A stretch of 64,000 bases of DNA, taken from NCBI GenBank assembly GCA_016779225.1, contig JADHNZ010000013.1, forward strand, positions 1 to 64,000, given 5' to 3'. Each line of letters starts with the position of its first letter. The first letter of the stretch is position 1. Of this stretch, positions 17,233 to 26,394 are shown one piece after another. Source of the DNA: Planctomycetota bacterium (GTDB lineage Bacteria > Planctomycetota > UBA1135 > GCA-002686595). The notes beneath the pieces are model-generated. The model saw only the letters and a list, made by a program, of their open reading frames with translations. It ran no database searches and was not told where the DNA came from. The position numbers were made by a program, and so were the translations under genes.

Positions 17233-18543
17233 ATGTTCGTCCCGACCCTCGTCCTCTCGGCCCCGCTCCTCGCGCCCCTCCAGGGGCCGTCCCAGACCGG
17301 CCTGACCCTTCGCCCACGTCGGCCCAACATCGTCCTCGTGCTCGCCGACGACTTCGGCGTGGACCTCGTCGGGGCGTACGGCGAGGGGACGGACCCTCCC
17401 TGCACGCCGACGCTCGACGGTCTCGCTCAAGAGGGCCTCCTGTTCCGGAACGCGTGGACGAACCCGGTCTGCACGCCCAGCCGCGCCGCGACCCTGACGG
17501 GGCGTCACGGCTTCCGAACGGGCGTGGGCAGCGTGGGCCAGGGGTCCGAGCTCCCCCTGGTCCAGACGATCGTGCCGGAGGCGCTCCCCGACTACGCAAG
17601 CAGCGCCGTCGGGAAGTGGCACCTCGCTCGCGGCAGCAGCGAGCCGCAGGACCATCCCAACGACAGCGGCTTCCAGCACTACGCCGGCGGACTGGGTGGA
17701 GGTGTGGGCGACTACTTCTCGTGGACGAAGGTGGTCGACGGGCAGAGCTCCGTCTCGACGACCTACGCGACCACCGACACGGCCGATGAGGCCATCGCCG
17801 CCGTGCTGGCGATGCCGGAACCCTGGTTCCTGTACGTGGCGTTCAACTCCCCGCACGCTCCGTTCCACGTCCCGCCGGCCTCCGTCTGCGCGCTGCCCGC
17901 CTGCGGCAGCAGCTGGTGCGGGAACCTCCCCAACAACCCCTCGAACCGTGACCGGGGCAAGGCGATGGTCGAGGCCATGGATGCCGAGCTGGGTCGTGTC
18001 CTCGAGGTCGTGGACGCCCTCGACCCGGACGCCTTCGTGTTCTTCATGGGGGACAACGGCACGGCCGGCCAGCTCTCGGAGGCGCCCTTCGCGAACGATC
18101 ACGCCAAGGGCACCGTCTACGAGGGTGGCGTCAACGTACCGCTGATGGTCCGCGGTCCCGGAGTCGTGCAGGGGGAGTGCGCAGGACTCGTGTCCAGCGT
18201 CGACCTCTTCACGACGTTCACCGACCTCGCGGGCTTCCCGGCCGTGACCGAGGACTCGCGCTCGCTCGTGCCGTACTTCCGCAACCCGGGGCTCTCGCTG
18301 AGGCAGTTCGTCTACTCGGAGCGCTTCTCGCCGAATGGCGGCGCGCCGCCCTTCACGGATCACCGCAGGGCGGTCCGCGGGGCGCGCTACAAGCTCCTGC
18401 GGCAGACCGGTCAGCCCGACGAGCTCTACGACCTGCTCGTCGATCCGTTCGAGACCGCGAACCTCCTCCCGAGCCCGACCCCCGATCAGCAGGCCGCCTA
18501 CGTCGAGCTGATCGCGGAGCTCGTGCGCCTCGGGGTGGACTGA
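17233..18543 (+). CDS. Secreted sulfatase (S1 family, FGly type)
   Basis: A 436-aa arylsulfatase-type enzyme that removes sulfate esters outside the cytoplasm. The start at 17233 gives a short signal peptide (MFVPTLVLSAPLLAPLQG); upstream in-frame codons do not. The metal site ADDFG (residues 38-42) and the formylglycine motif CTPSRAATLTG with Cys80 are intact, followed by GKWHLA and the DNGTAG metal site. Shorter than many sulfatases (450-550 aa). It includes an unusual Cys-rich loop CALPACGSSWC in the middle, possibly two disulfides. It ends 4 bp from the convergent nitronate monooxygenase gene. Substrate unknown. Confidence 0.9.
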   Translation: MFVPTLVLSAPLLAPLQGPSQTGLTLRPRRPNIVLVLADDFGVDLVGAYGEGTDPPCTPTLDGLAQEGLLFRNAWTNPVCTPSRAATLTGRHGFRTGVGSVGQGSELPLVQTIVPEALPDYASSAVGKWHLARGSSEPQDHPNDSGFQHYAGGLGGGVGDYFSWTKVVDGQSSVSTTYATTDTADEAIAAVLAMPEPWFLYVAFNSPHAPFHVPPASVCALPACGSSWCGNLPNNPSNRDRGKAMVEAMDAELGRVLEVVDALDPDAFVFFMGDNGTAGQLSEAPFANDHAKGTVYEGGVNVPLMVRGPGVVQGECAGLVSSVDLFTTFTDLAGFPAVTEDSRSLVPYFRNPGLSLRQFVYSERFSPNGGAPPFTDHRRAVRGARYKLLRQTGQPDELYDLLVDPFETANLLPSPTPDQQAAYVELIAELVRLGVD

Positions 18544-18547
18544 GCGC

Positions 18548-19531
18548 TCAGGCGATCGGCGCTCGCGCGCCGAGGCGTTCGCTGATAGCCTCCACCTGCC
18601 CGCGTGCGGTGGCCATGAGCTCGTCCATGAGGGCCGCCACGGTGGGGAGCTCGCGGACGAGGCCCACCCCCGAGCCCGAGGGGAGGATGCCCTCCTCGAT
18701 GCTGCCCTCGACGCACCCGAGGCGGGCGCGGTCGATCCCGCGCGCGGCGCGCAGGTCCTCGGCGCTCGCGCCCTCGCGGGCGAGCTCGACCATGTGCTGC
18801 ACGGCCGGGGTCGCGAGCCCGCGGCTGATCTTGCCCTCGGGGCCATAGAGGACCGCGTCCTCCGAGCCCGCGGCCACGAGGCTCTGCTTGAACGCGGCGT
18901 GGGCCTCGCACTCCTGGGTAGCGACGAAGCGCGTCCCGAGCTGGACGGCGCTCGCGCCGAGGGCGAGCGCCGCGGCGACCCCACGGCCGTCCGTGATCCC
19001 GCCCGCGGCCACGACCGGGATCGGCACGGCGTCCACGACCTGGGGAACCAAGGACAGGGTCGCGAGACCATGGGGACGCACGTGGCCCCCGGCCTCGTTG
19101 CTCTCGGCCACGACGAAGTCCACGCCGGCGGCGTGCGACTTCTGCGCGAGGCGCGCGGAGGGCACGACGTGGCCGACCAGCAGCCCCGCCTCCTTGAAGG
19201 TCGAGGTCCACTTGGCCGGAGACCCGGCCCCCGTGATCACGACCGGCGGACGCTCTGCGAGGATGACGTGCGCCAGCTCCTCGACCCGGTCCGCACCATC
19301 CGCGCGCAGGAGGATCAGGGGCAGGTTGACGGCGAAGGGGCGCTCGGTCCGCTGCCGGACCGCGTGGATGTGCCGTCGCAGCTCGCGTGGGTCCATGGTG
19401 GCCGCACCGAGGACGCCGAGGCCACCCGCCTGGCTGACGGCCGAGGCCAGGCGACTTCCACTGACCCAGGCCATGCCGCCCTGGACGATCGGGACGGAGA
19501 GGCCCAGGGTGCTGGTCAGGTCGGTGAGCAT
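18548..19531 (-). CDS. Nitronate monooxygenase / FabK-like FMN enzyme
   Basis: A 327-aa TIM-barrel flavoprotein of the 2-nitropropane dioxygenase family. Recognisable blocks are PIVQGGMAWVSG at the N-terminus, ESNEAGGHVRPHG (FMN phosphate/active-site loop) and PVVAAGGITDGRGVAAALALGASAVQLGTRF. Members oxidise alkyl nitronates or act as enoyl-ACP reductase II (FabK); the sequence alone does not separate these. ATG 19531 has a GAGAGGA-like ribosome binding site. It is a single gene, convergent with the sulfatase and divergent from the orphan module at 19645. Confidence 0.85.
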   Translation of the reverse strand: MLTDLTSTLGLSVPIVQGGMAWVSGSRLASAVSQAGGLGVLGAATMDPRELRRHIHAVRQRTERPFAVNLPLILLRADGADRVEELAHVILAERPPVVITGAGSPAKWTSTFKEAGLLVGHVVPSARLAQKSHAAGVDFVVAESNEAGGHVRPHGLATLSLVPQVVDAVPIPVVAAGGITDGRGVAAALALGASAVQLGTRFVATQECEAHAAFKQSLVAAGSEDAVLYGPEGKISRGLATPAVQHMVELAREGASAEDLRAARGIDRARLGCVEGSIEEGILPSGSGVGLVRELPTVAALMDELMATARGQVEAISERLGARAPIA

Positions 19532-19644
19532 GGGGAGGTCCTCTCGGTCAGAATCCACGATCCTATGGCGTCACTGCGATCCGTGGGGATCGGATCGGCA
19601 GAACGCGGAGTCCCACCGACACCGACCCCAGCACGTGGGGAGGC

Positions 19645-20145
19645 GTGGACGAGTGGCGCAGCTGGTCCTTCTCGATCAAGGACTTCTGGGTCACGGCATC
19701 CGGCGACCAGGGCCGCAGCGGCTTCGCCCTCGGGGACGGGGTCATCGCCGTGGCGGACTCGGACGAGTGGCACGACGCTCCCACCGAGCGCGGTGAGGAG
19801 GGGGGGGTCCTGGCGGTGATGACCACGCCTGCCATCGACCTCCGCCCGGCGGCTCGCGGACCGCTCCTGCTCGCCTTCGACTCGTCGTGGGTGCCCGACG
19901 AGCCGATGGTGGCGCGGGTGTTCGCCGAGTTCGACCGCGGGGGTCGCGTGCCGGTGCTCGAGTGGTCGTCGATCCAGGGGAGTGCGACCTACAAGGCGGC
20001 TGGATCCAGTGAACGGGTCCGGATCCCGATCGATCCGCCCGCGCGCGCCCGGTCCGTGCGCCTCGTGTTCCAGCTGGGGGAGTCCAACAACGACTGGTAC
20101 TGGGCCCTCGACGACGTCCGGCTGCTGGGGACGGCGCGCCGCTGA
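19645..20145 (+). pseudogene. Orphan C-terminal module, probably a gene remnant
   Basis: A 166-aa frame from GTG 19645. The sequence WSFSIKDFWVTASGDQGRS, AVADSDEWHD, LLLAFDSSWVP and NDWYWALDDVRLLG resembles a beta-sandwich module that I recall from the ends of planctomycete phosphatases and other secreted enzymes. Here it has no signal peptide and no catalytic domain. The same frame is open upstream into the divergent gene but offers no other start, and its codons read on as plausible interior protein. The most likely explanation is the surviving 3-prime end of a deleted gene; a short cytoplasmic protein is the alternative. It is followed 118 bp later by a PhoD-type phosphatase. Confidence 0.45.
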
Positions 20146-20263
20146 GACATGGTCGTCATCGCGACTCTCCGCGCGGGCGCCGTGGGGGCGGCGGGCTCCT
20201 GTCGATAGCATCGAGCCGCAGACGCGCTCGAGTGCAGCGCCCTCCGTTCCCGAGCAGTCCCTC

Positions 20264-22276
20264 ATGAACCCCCGCACCTCGCCTATCGTGAGCCTCCTCC
20301 TCGGCCTGCTGTGCGGGTCGGCCCTCGCTCAGGACGTCGGGCCGGTCGTCGGACACGTGGACAGGCACACGGCCCATCTCCTCCTGCGGCATGGGGAGGT
20401 GGAGGGCCGCTATCGCCTCCACCTCGCGAGCGAGACGGCACCGGCCGTCGAGCCCGTCGAGGCCGCGGCGCGAGCGGAGGGCGACTTCGTCGCGCGCTTC
20501 GAGGTCCGGGGCCTGCAGCCCGACACCCTGTATCGCTACCGCATCGACCGGCTGGAGGGCGTCGTGGAGACGGCCGTCGCCGAGGGCGAGGACCTCTCCT
20601 TCCGAACGGCCTCCGCCGAGCGCCGCGGCGGCGACGTGACTCTCTGCTTCACGTCCTGCGTGGACATCGAGACGAACCCCATGTGGGACGACGTGGCCGT
20701 GCTGGGCCCCGACCTGCTGCTCCTGATGGGGGACACGCCCTACATCGACAGCTCCGATCTCGGCGTGGCGCGCCGGCGGCACCGGGAGTTCCTCGCCATG
20801 CAGGGGCTGGCCGACCTCGCGCGCTCGATCCCGACCGTCGGCACCTGGGACGACCACGACTTCGGACGCAACAACGGCAACGGGCGCAACATGGCCGGTG
20901 GCAAGCACGCCACGCGGCAGGCGTTCGTCGAGTACCGCGCCCACGATCGCTACGGGACCGGGGAGGAGGGCGTCTTCCACGGGATCGACCTCGGCATGAT
21001 CGAGGTCTTCCTGCTCGATCCGCGGACCTTCGCGCAGACGGGGCCGTCCCCGGTGGATCCCCGCCAGCCGACGTGCTTCGGGGAGGCACAGTGGGAGTGG
21101 CTCGCCGCCTCCCTGCGCGCTTCCGAGGCGCCCTTCAAGGTCCTCGCCCAGGGTGCGATCTGGCAGGACAAGAAGAACGGCGAGACCGACGACCTCTTCA
21201 CCTACTGGTACGAGCGGGACGCCCTCCTCGACCTGGTCGAGCGCGAGGGGATCGGCGGCGTCGTGCTGCTGGGGGGCGACATCCACGTCTCGCGCCACCT
21301 GGTGCATCGGCAGCGTGTCGGGTACGACCTGCACGACTTCGTCGTCTCGCCGGGGCACGAGCGCACCATCACCGGGCTCGACGTGTTCCATCCCGACCTC
21401 GCGTGGTCCCTGGTCGAAGGACGCCAGTTCCTGTCCCTCCGTGCGAGCGACGGCCCCGGGGGGCCGACGCTGACGGCTCGCTTCCAGCAGGCCGGAGGGC
21501 GCGTGAATCGCGTCGTGCAGCTCACGCTGGACGAGCTGACGCCGCGCCGGGGTGAGGGCCTCGAGCGTGACCTGCGCGCGTGGTGGGACTTCGAGGAAGG
21601 GCTGGCTGGGCGCGGCCCCCTCGCGAACCACCTGCCAGCTGTTCCATCACACCCGGACCTGGTCCAGCAGGACCCTCAGCGAGGCTGGGCCCTGCGCCTC
21701 GATCGGGCTCAGGAGCAGTTCCTGCGGGTCGCTGGCAATCCCCTCGACGACAACTCCGCGGCACACAGCCTCGCGCTCTGGATGCGTCCGGAGACGTTGC
21801 CCGCGCATGGGACCGAGGAGCGCATGTTCCTGCTCGAGAGCACGGCCGAGCGGCAGCCGAGCGGGGCGAGCGCCTGGCACCTGTCCCTCGGCCTGCGAGC
21901 GGCAAATGATCCGAGCCAGGTGAACCTCGAGCTGCACACCCACACGCTCTGGCCCGCGGCCGCGCCCGAGGCGGCTCCGACCGCCCACTCCCAGGGTGGC
22001 TTCGCGTGCCTGCTCGATCGGAGCGAGCTCGAAGGGTGGACTCACCTCGCCTGCACGTTCGACTCGACCAGCTGGCGGCTCTACGTCGATGGCGCTCCGA
22101 GGGCGGAGCACCGACTGCCGGTCCCTGGACCTGCGTCCGAGTTCGGCGGCCTCGTCATCGGCGGTCACCGCGCGGGTGCCGGTCGGAACCTCGATGGCTG
22201 GATCGACGACCTGGCGCTGTGGGCCCGCGCGCTGGAGCCGGAGGAGGTCCACTCGCTGGCTCGCGGGGGCCGGTGA
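20264..22276 (+). CDS. PhoD-like alkaline phosphatase with LamG domain
   Basis: A 670-aa secreted enzyme. ATG 20264 begins a clear signal peptide (SPIVSLLLGLLCGSALAQ). After a fibronectin-like N-terminal domain (LQPDTLYRYRID), the PhoD metallophosphatase domain shows SCVDIETNPMWDD, LLLMGDTPYID, GTWDDHDFGRNNGN and LLGGDIHVSRH, the usual Asp/His/Asn metal ligands. The last 230 aa form a LamG/concanavalin-like domain (WWDFEEG, ALWMRPETLP, HLACTFDSTSWRLYVDG, GWIDDLALWARALEPEEV) that likely binds glycans. PhoD enzymes release phosphate from mono- and diesters. The fusion is common in particle-associated bacteria. Confidence 0.92.
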   Translation: MNPRTSPIVSLLLGLLCGSALAQDVGPVVGHVDRHTAHLLLRHGEVEGRYRLHLASETAPAVEPVEAAARAEGDFVARFEVRGLQPDTLYRYRIDRLEGVVETAVAEGEDLSFRTASAERRGGDVTLCFTSCVDIETNPMWDDVAVLGPDLLLLMGDTPYIDSSDLGVARRRHREFLAMQGLADLARSIPTVGTWDDHDFGRNNGNGRNMAGGKHATRQAFVEYRAHDRYGTGEEGVFHGIDLGMIEVFLLDPRTFAQTGPSPVDPRQPTCFGEAQWEWLAASLRASEAPFKVLAQGAIWQDKKNGETDDLFTYWYERDALLDLVEREGIGGVVLLGGDIHVSRHLVHRQRVGYDLHDFVVSPGHERTITGLDVFHPDLAWSLVEGRQFLSLRASDGPGGPTLTARFQQAGGRVNRVVQLTLDELTPRRGEGLERDLRAWWDFEEGLAGRGPLANHLPAVPSHPDLVQQDPQRGWALRLDRAQEQFLRVAGNPLDDNSAAHSLALWMRPETLPAHGTEERMFLLESTAERQPSGASAWHLSLGLRAANDPSQVNLELHTHTLWPAAAPEAAPTAHSQGGFACLLDRSELEGWTHLACTFDSTSWRLYVDGAPRAEHRLPVPGPASEFGGLVIGGHRAGAGRNLDGWIDDLALWARALEPEEVHSLARGGR

Positions 22277-22443
22277 GGGGGGGGACCTCGCCACGGCTCG
22301 TCGGCGGAGGGAACCCGGGGACGGGCACGCCCAGGGCTGGCGAGGACCCTCGGGCCCTCGGGTGGGCTCATCGCCATCCCCTCCAGTAGCGGAGCCCGCG
22401 CCTTCGGGCGGTGGCGCCTCGCCAAGGCCGCGAGGGGGAGGAG

Positions 22444-22519
<76 letters not shown>

Positions 22520-22758
22520 TCGCAGAGGCGCGGATTCTAGTCGCGGCGGGGGGGCTGTCAATGGGCGTGGCCCGTGGGACCTGGCCTGGGGCCCAGGTCG
22601 CACCAGGGCGGTGAGGGGCTCGCGAGCGGCCTCACCGCGGGGGGGCGTGATTTTTCTCGAGGCGGCTGTCCGGTCCAGGCACGTCCGGTGCAGGGAGGGG
22701 TGTGCCGCGCGGTGCGGCACGAACGACACCACCCCCAACGCCAAAAGGAGACCTTCCC

Positions 22759-23448
22759 ATGAAGCCCCTCACCATCCTCGCCGTCCTCGCCCTCTCGGGC
22801 ACCAGCCTCTTCGCTCAGGGAGAAGAGGGCGGCTATGTCTACAACCAGGGCGAAGCCCGGTTCGCTAGCAACGTCTTCAACTTCCTCGACCACTTCGAAT
22901 ACGACCAGTACCACTGGTGCGAGGACTGGATGTTCACGACGAGCAACAGCTCGTTCGTGGACAACATGGACTTCGCCTACTACAGCGGCCACGGGAACAA
23001 CTTCCTCATGGGCATGGGCCCGGGAGCCTCGGCCAGCAGCGTCTCGATCGGCACGAGCACTCAGTGGGGCGACGCGGACCTCGAGTTCATCGTGTTCCAG
23101 TCCTGCAAGGTCGTTCCCTCACCCATCGATCGCTCGGACTGGTACCAGCGCTGGGTAGGTGCCAACGACACCTTCCAGGGCCTGCACCACGCAACCGGCT
23201 ATCGGACCAACAGCTACTCGGGCAACGGCATCTCCGACAACTACGGCGGCCGCATCCGCAACAACCAGCGGGTGCGCCAGGCGTGGTTCTGCGCCGTCAA
23301 TGACGAGCGCTCCTGGTGGTACGGCTCCAACTACCCGGGCTACGCCTCGGGCGTCTACCACCCGACCTGTGCCAACGACCGCTACTACGACTTCGTGGGC
23401 GACCCGCCGGCCGGTCACACCAACCTCTCCGTCTTCTACCAGCACTGA
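22759..23448 (+). CDS. Secreted DUF6345-like protein with caspase-like His/Cys pair
   Basis: A 229-aa exported protein. AAAAGGAG lies 8 bp upstream of ATG 22759, and residues 1-20 form a signal peptide ending FAQ. The mature part has the segment MDFAYYSGHGN with His78 and the segment DLEFIVFQSCK with Cys116, each following a hydrophobic beta-strand. This is the order and spacing of the His-Cys dyad in clan CD (caspase-fold) peptidases, and the whole resembles the DUF6345 family as I recall it. Tyr, Trp and Asn content is high. No further domain is visible. The next gene, 78 bp downstream, encodes another exported protein that may be its partner. Peptidase activity is an inference. Confidence 0.7.
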   Translation: MKPLTILAVLALSGTSLFAQGEEGGYVYNQGEARFASNVFNFLDHFEYDQYHWCEDWMFTTSNSSFVDNMDFAYYSGHGNNFLMGMGPGASASSVSIGTSTQWGDADLEFIVFQSCKVVPSPIDRSDWYQRWVGANDTFQGLHHATGYRTNSYSGNGISDNYGGRIRNNQRVRQAWFCAVNDERSWWYGSNYPGYASGVYHPTCANDRYYDFVGDPPAGHTNLSVFYQH

Positions 23449-23526
23449 TCCAGACCGACTCCGTCACACCCCCAACCCACCCTTCACATCACCACCCCTT
23501 GAGTCCCACTCACACCCAACCAAGCC

Positions 23527-24525
23527 ATGAAGAACACCATTCTCTCCCTGATCGCCCTGACCCTCGCCACCGCCGGTGCCTCCGCCCAGGACCTGTCCCT
23601 CGACAGCGTCCGCCTCGAGGCCCAGCCCGTAGCCAACGGCCTGCGCCTGCCGGCCTTCGAGGGCCTCCGCTCCGAGCAGAAGCCCGAGATCCTGACCCAG
23701 CGCCTCATCGCCTGGTCGGGCTGCGAGGAGCCCCTCCTCGGCGTGAGCCTCACCCCGCTCATGAAGGGGTCCAAGCTCGCCTTCCAGGGCCGCTTCGACA
23801 CCAGCATCGTGATGCAGTTCGAGCCCACCACTGGCGACTTCTCCTTCCAGGCCGACCCCGCCGGGATCGACGAGCTTGCCGACACCCCGGGCCTGCCCAT
23901 GGGTCAGGACGCCGTCCGCCAGGCGCTCCAGCACCTCAAGGGCCTGGGCCTCTTGCCGGAGGATCCCCGCCAGCTCGTGGTGCGCCACATTGGCGGCGAG
24001 CGGATGGCGCACTTCGACGGGGAGACCACCCAGGACTTCGCCAAGGTGACCATGGTCCACTTCGGCCGCCGCCTCGGCGGGTTCGATGTGGGCGGCCCCG
24101 GCTCCAAGATCGTGGTCGGCCTCGGTGAGAACGGCCGCCTCGTGAGCCTCATCCGCCGCTGGCAGGAGCTCGACCTGGTCCAGGGCAGCGCCGAGCGCAT
24201 GCTGCCGGCCGAGAAGATCGGCACCCTGACCCAGCTTGACCTGGCGCGCACCCACAACAAGGCCATGAAGGTGGACGCCGGCCGCCCGGAGCTCGGCTTC
24301 TACGACGATGGCAAGGGCCGCATCGAGCCGGCCTGGTTCACCAAGGCGAAGGTCGCCCACGACCCCGAGGTGCATGAGTTCGCCCGCAGCGGCGAGGTCC
24401 TGGACGCCCTCAGCGTGGTCCCCGCCCTCGAGGGCTCTCGCCTGGACACGGTCCAGCAGCGCGACGCCGAGGTGCTGCCGAGCGCGCCGGATGCGACTGC
24501 GCCAGCATCCTCCGACGACGAGTGA
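23527..24525 (+). CDS. Secreted PepSY-like protein, possible pro-domain partner
   Basis: A 332-aa exported protein with signal peptide MKNTILSLIALTLATAGASAQ. The middle region (about residues 100-230) contains KVTMVHFGRRLGGFDVGGPGSKIVVGLGENGRLVSLIRRWQEL, quoted here only to its key points: the sequence FGRRL, the GPGSKIVV strand and the RRWQEL end, which look like the PepSY-type segments found N-terminal to DUF6345 and in metalloprotease propeptides. The C-terminus is disordered and acidic. No Shine-Dalgarno sequence is seen before ATG 23527. Gene order suggests co-transcription with the His/Cys protein upstream. Function as an inhibitor or chaperone is inferred; the family match needs a profile search. 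Confidence 0.55.
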   Translation: MKNTILSLIALTLATAGASAQDLSLDSVRLEAQPVANGLRLPAFEGLRSEQKPEILTQRLIAWSGCEEPLLGVSLTPLMKGSKLAFQGRFDTSIVMQFEPTTGDFSFQADPAGIDELADTPGLPMGQDAVRQALQHLKGLGLLPEDPRQLVVRHIGGERMAHFDGETTQDFAKVTMVHFGRRLGGFDVGGPGSKIVVGLGENGRLVSLIRRWQELDLVQGSAERMLPAEKIGTLTQLDLARTHNKAMKVDAGRPELGFYDDGKGRIEPAWFTKAKVAHDPEVHEFARSGEVLDALSVVPALEGSRLDTVQQRDAEVLPSAPDATAPASSDDE

Positions 24526-24550
24526 GCCCCGGTCTGCTCATCAAGAGCCG

Positions 24551-24582
24551 AAGGCCCCCTGCCCAGCCGGGCGGGGGGCCTT
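24551..24582. terminator. Bidirectional hairpin terminator
   Basis: The arm AAGGCCCCCTGCCC (24551-24564), loop AGCC and arm GGGCGGGGGGCCTT (24569-24582) form a 14-bp stem with one G-U pair. It lies between two convergent genes (ends at 24525 and 24609). There is no U-tract, so it may work as an intrinsic stop with weak 3-prime sequence or together with Rho. Confidence 0.75.
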
Positions 24583-24608
24583 CTCCCGTCTCGGAGTGCG
24601 CGAAGGGC

Positions 24609-26288
24609 TCACTCCCAGGTCACGGCCACCGCGTCCGAGAAGTTCGAGGTCGCGCCCACATCGCGGTGCCAGAGCTGGAAGTGCCAGGTCTCGCCCACGG
24701 CGATCGTGGTGTTCTGGGGCAGGGCGGCGAGGGAAGGCGAGAACTCGACCACGCCGAAGGGACCGCTGTTCAGGACCGCGCCGCTGAAGCGCACCAGGGG
24801 CGGCGCGAGGCAGAGCACGCCGCTCGCCACGGGGGTGCTGCCGCTGGAGGCGGCCATCACGAAGTAGGCGAAACGCCCGGTGGGCAGGCCCGTGACGCGG
24901 AACGACAGCAGGTCGTCCGCCAGGTGGGGGGAGCCGTTGGCCTCGAGGCTCGAGGGGGCGCCGGTGGAGTTTGCGTTGGGGGTGCAGGCCACGGGCTCAC
25001 CAATGCCCGCCTGGACCTCCAGCGCTCCCATGTCGACCACGCCGCCCGCGCCGACGCCGGTGTTGGGGACCGCCCACAGGTCGAGGACGCGGGGCTCGCC
25101 CGCGGCGTCCAGCGTGATCCCGGCGGGCAGGGCCGCGTTGGTGCCCGCGTCCACGGCCGGGGAGGTGCCCCGCAGGCGCAGATCCCCGCTGGCCGCGTCC
25201 ACGAAGACGGGGTCGGACGAGACATTGCCGCTGCCTGCGGCGCCGCCCTGCACGAGGCAGTACTGGGCCGCCGCGCCGCTGAGCTGGTTCACGGCGTTGG
25301 TGGCGCCGCTCGGTCCCATGTTCCCCCACAGGATCGAGTTCCGCAGGGTCACCGATGCGCCCTGGTTGTAGAGCCCGCCGATGTTGCTGGTGGTGCCCTG
25401 GTTCTCGACGATCGTGCAGTTCACCACCTGGGTCGAGCCGCCCGAGCCCAGCCACAGACCGCCGCCGCCGCCCGAGCCCGTGGAGACATTCCCGCGGAAG
25501 ATGCAGTTGGTTACCACGATCCCGCTGGAGGCGAAGATCTCCAGCGCGCCGGCCCGCGCCGCGCTGTTGCCGATGAAGGTGCAGCGGTCGAAGCGCACAT
25601 TGCTCGCGGTCGCCATGTCGAAGGCACCGCCGTACGAGCCGCCGATGTTGTCGAGGAACTGGCAGTCGGTGAAGGTGGGCGAGGAGCCGTTGATGTAGCC
25701 CGCGCCGCCTCCGAAGGTGCAGCGGTTGCTCTCGAAGGAGCAGCTGCGGACGGTCGGGTTCGAGCCGCCCGTGCACAGGATCCCGCCCCCGCGGTCGTTG
25801 CTGGCGCCGCTCCCGTTCGCGAAGCCGCCGCGCACCACGAAGCCGTCCAGCACCGCCGAGGCGCTGACGCCAAAGCCGCGGATCACATGGTAGGAGTTGT
25901 CCGTGATCACGCCGCTGGCGTCGTTGCCGGCGAGGTCGGCGGAGAGGATCGTGGGGGCTGAGCCGATGGGAGGACGCTCGGCCGGCTCGAGCTCCGTGCC
26001 CACGCAGCCGCCGTAAAGCTCCACCCCGTCACGCAGCGGGAAGCTCTGGGTGCGGGCACCGGTGTCGGTGGGCAGGTAGGTCCCCTGCGCGACGAAGATG
26101 CGGTCCCCGGCCACGGCCACGGCCAGGGCGTCCTTCAGGCCCAGAGGGCCCTGGAACGCGTCGGCCCAGGAGCCCCCCGTGCCGGCTCCCGTTGTCAGGG
26201 AGACATCCACGAAGAGGTCTCCCGCCAGGGCGGGCGCGGAGGCCAGGAGAACGGAGCCGAGGAGGTGGGAGGCGGGGTGGAGCTTCAT
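24609..26288 (-). CDS. Secreted right-handed beta-helix protein
   Basis: A 559-aa exported protein. ATG 26288 starts a signal peptide (LLGSVLLASAPALAG). Residues from about 25 to 400 form a parallel beta-helix like pectate lyases and choice-of-anchor Q proteins: repeated short strands with C-x-F / G-G turns such as PTVRSCSFESN, PTFTDCQFLDN, VRFDRCTFIGN, VVTNCIFRGN and QVVNCTIVEN. The helix ends with the RLRGTSPAVDAGTN and VDMGALEVQ signature common in planctomycete surface proteins. The last 130 aa form a separate domain. No catalytic residues are evident, so binding or adhesion is as likely as polysaccharide cleavage. Confidence 0.8.
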   Translation of the reverse strand: MKLHPASHLLGSVLLASAPALAGDLFVDVSLTTGAGTGGSWADAFQGPLGLKDALAVAVAGDRIFVAQGTYLPTDTGARTQSFPLRDGVELYGGCVGTELEPAERPPIGSAPTILSADLAGNDASGVITDNSYHVIRGFGVSASAVLDGFVVRGGFANGSGASNDRGGGILCTGGSNPTVRSCSFESNRCTFGGGAGYINGSSPTFTDCQFLDNIGGSYGGAFDMATASNVRFDRCTFIGNSAARAGALEIFASSGIVVTNCIFRGNVSTGSGGGGGLWLGSGGSTQVVNCTIVENQGTTSNIGGLYNQGASVTLRNSILWGNMGPSGATNAVNQLSGAAAQYCLVQGGAAGSGNVSSDPVFVDAASGDLRLRGTSPAVDAGTNAALPAGITLDAAGEPRVLDLWAVPNTGVGAGGVVDMGALEVQAGIGEPVACTPNANSTGAPSSLEANGSPHLADDLLSFRVTGLPTGRFAYFVMAASSGSTPVASGVLCLAPPLVRFSGAVLNSGPFGVVEFSPSLAALPQNTTIAVGETWHFQLWHRDVGATSNFSDAVAVTWE

Positions 26289-26394
26289 CGAGGGAGCCGC
26301 GGTCTGCGGCCCCCCAGAGTAGACCCTTCCCCGGATTCCGGGGCGCCCCTCGTCCCCTGGATCCCGATGGGACACAGGAGCGCTCCCCGAGTCC

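Noticed and set aside
23449-23526. Riboswitch or leader before the second secreted protein
   Set aside because: The 78-bp gap is C-rich and unstructured with no recognisable aptamer pattern.
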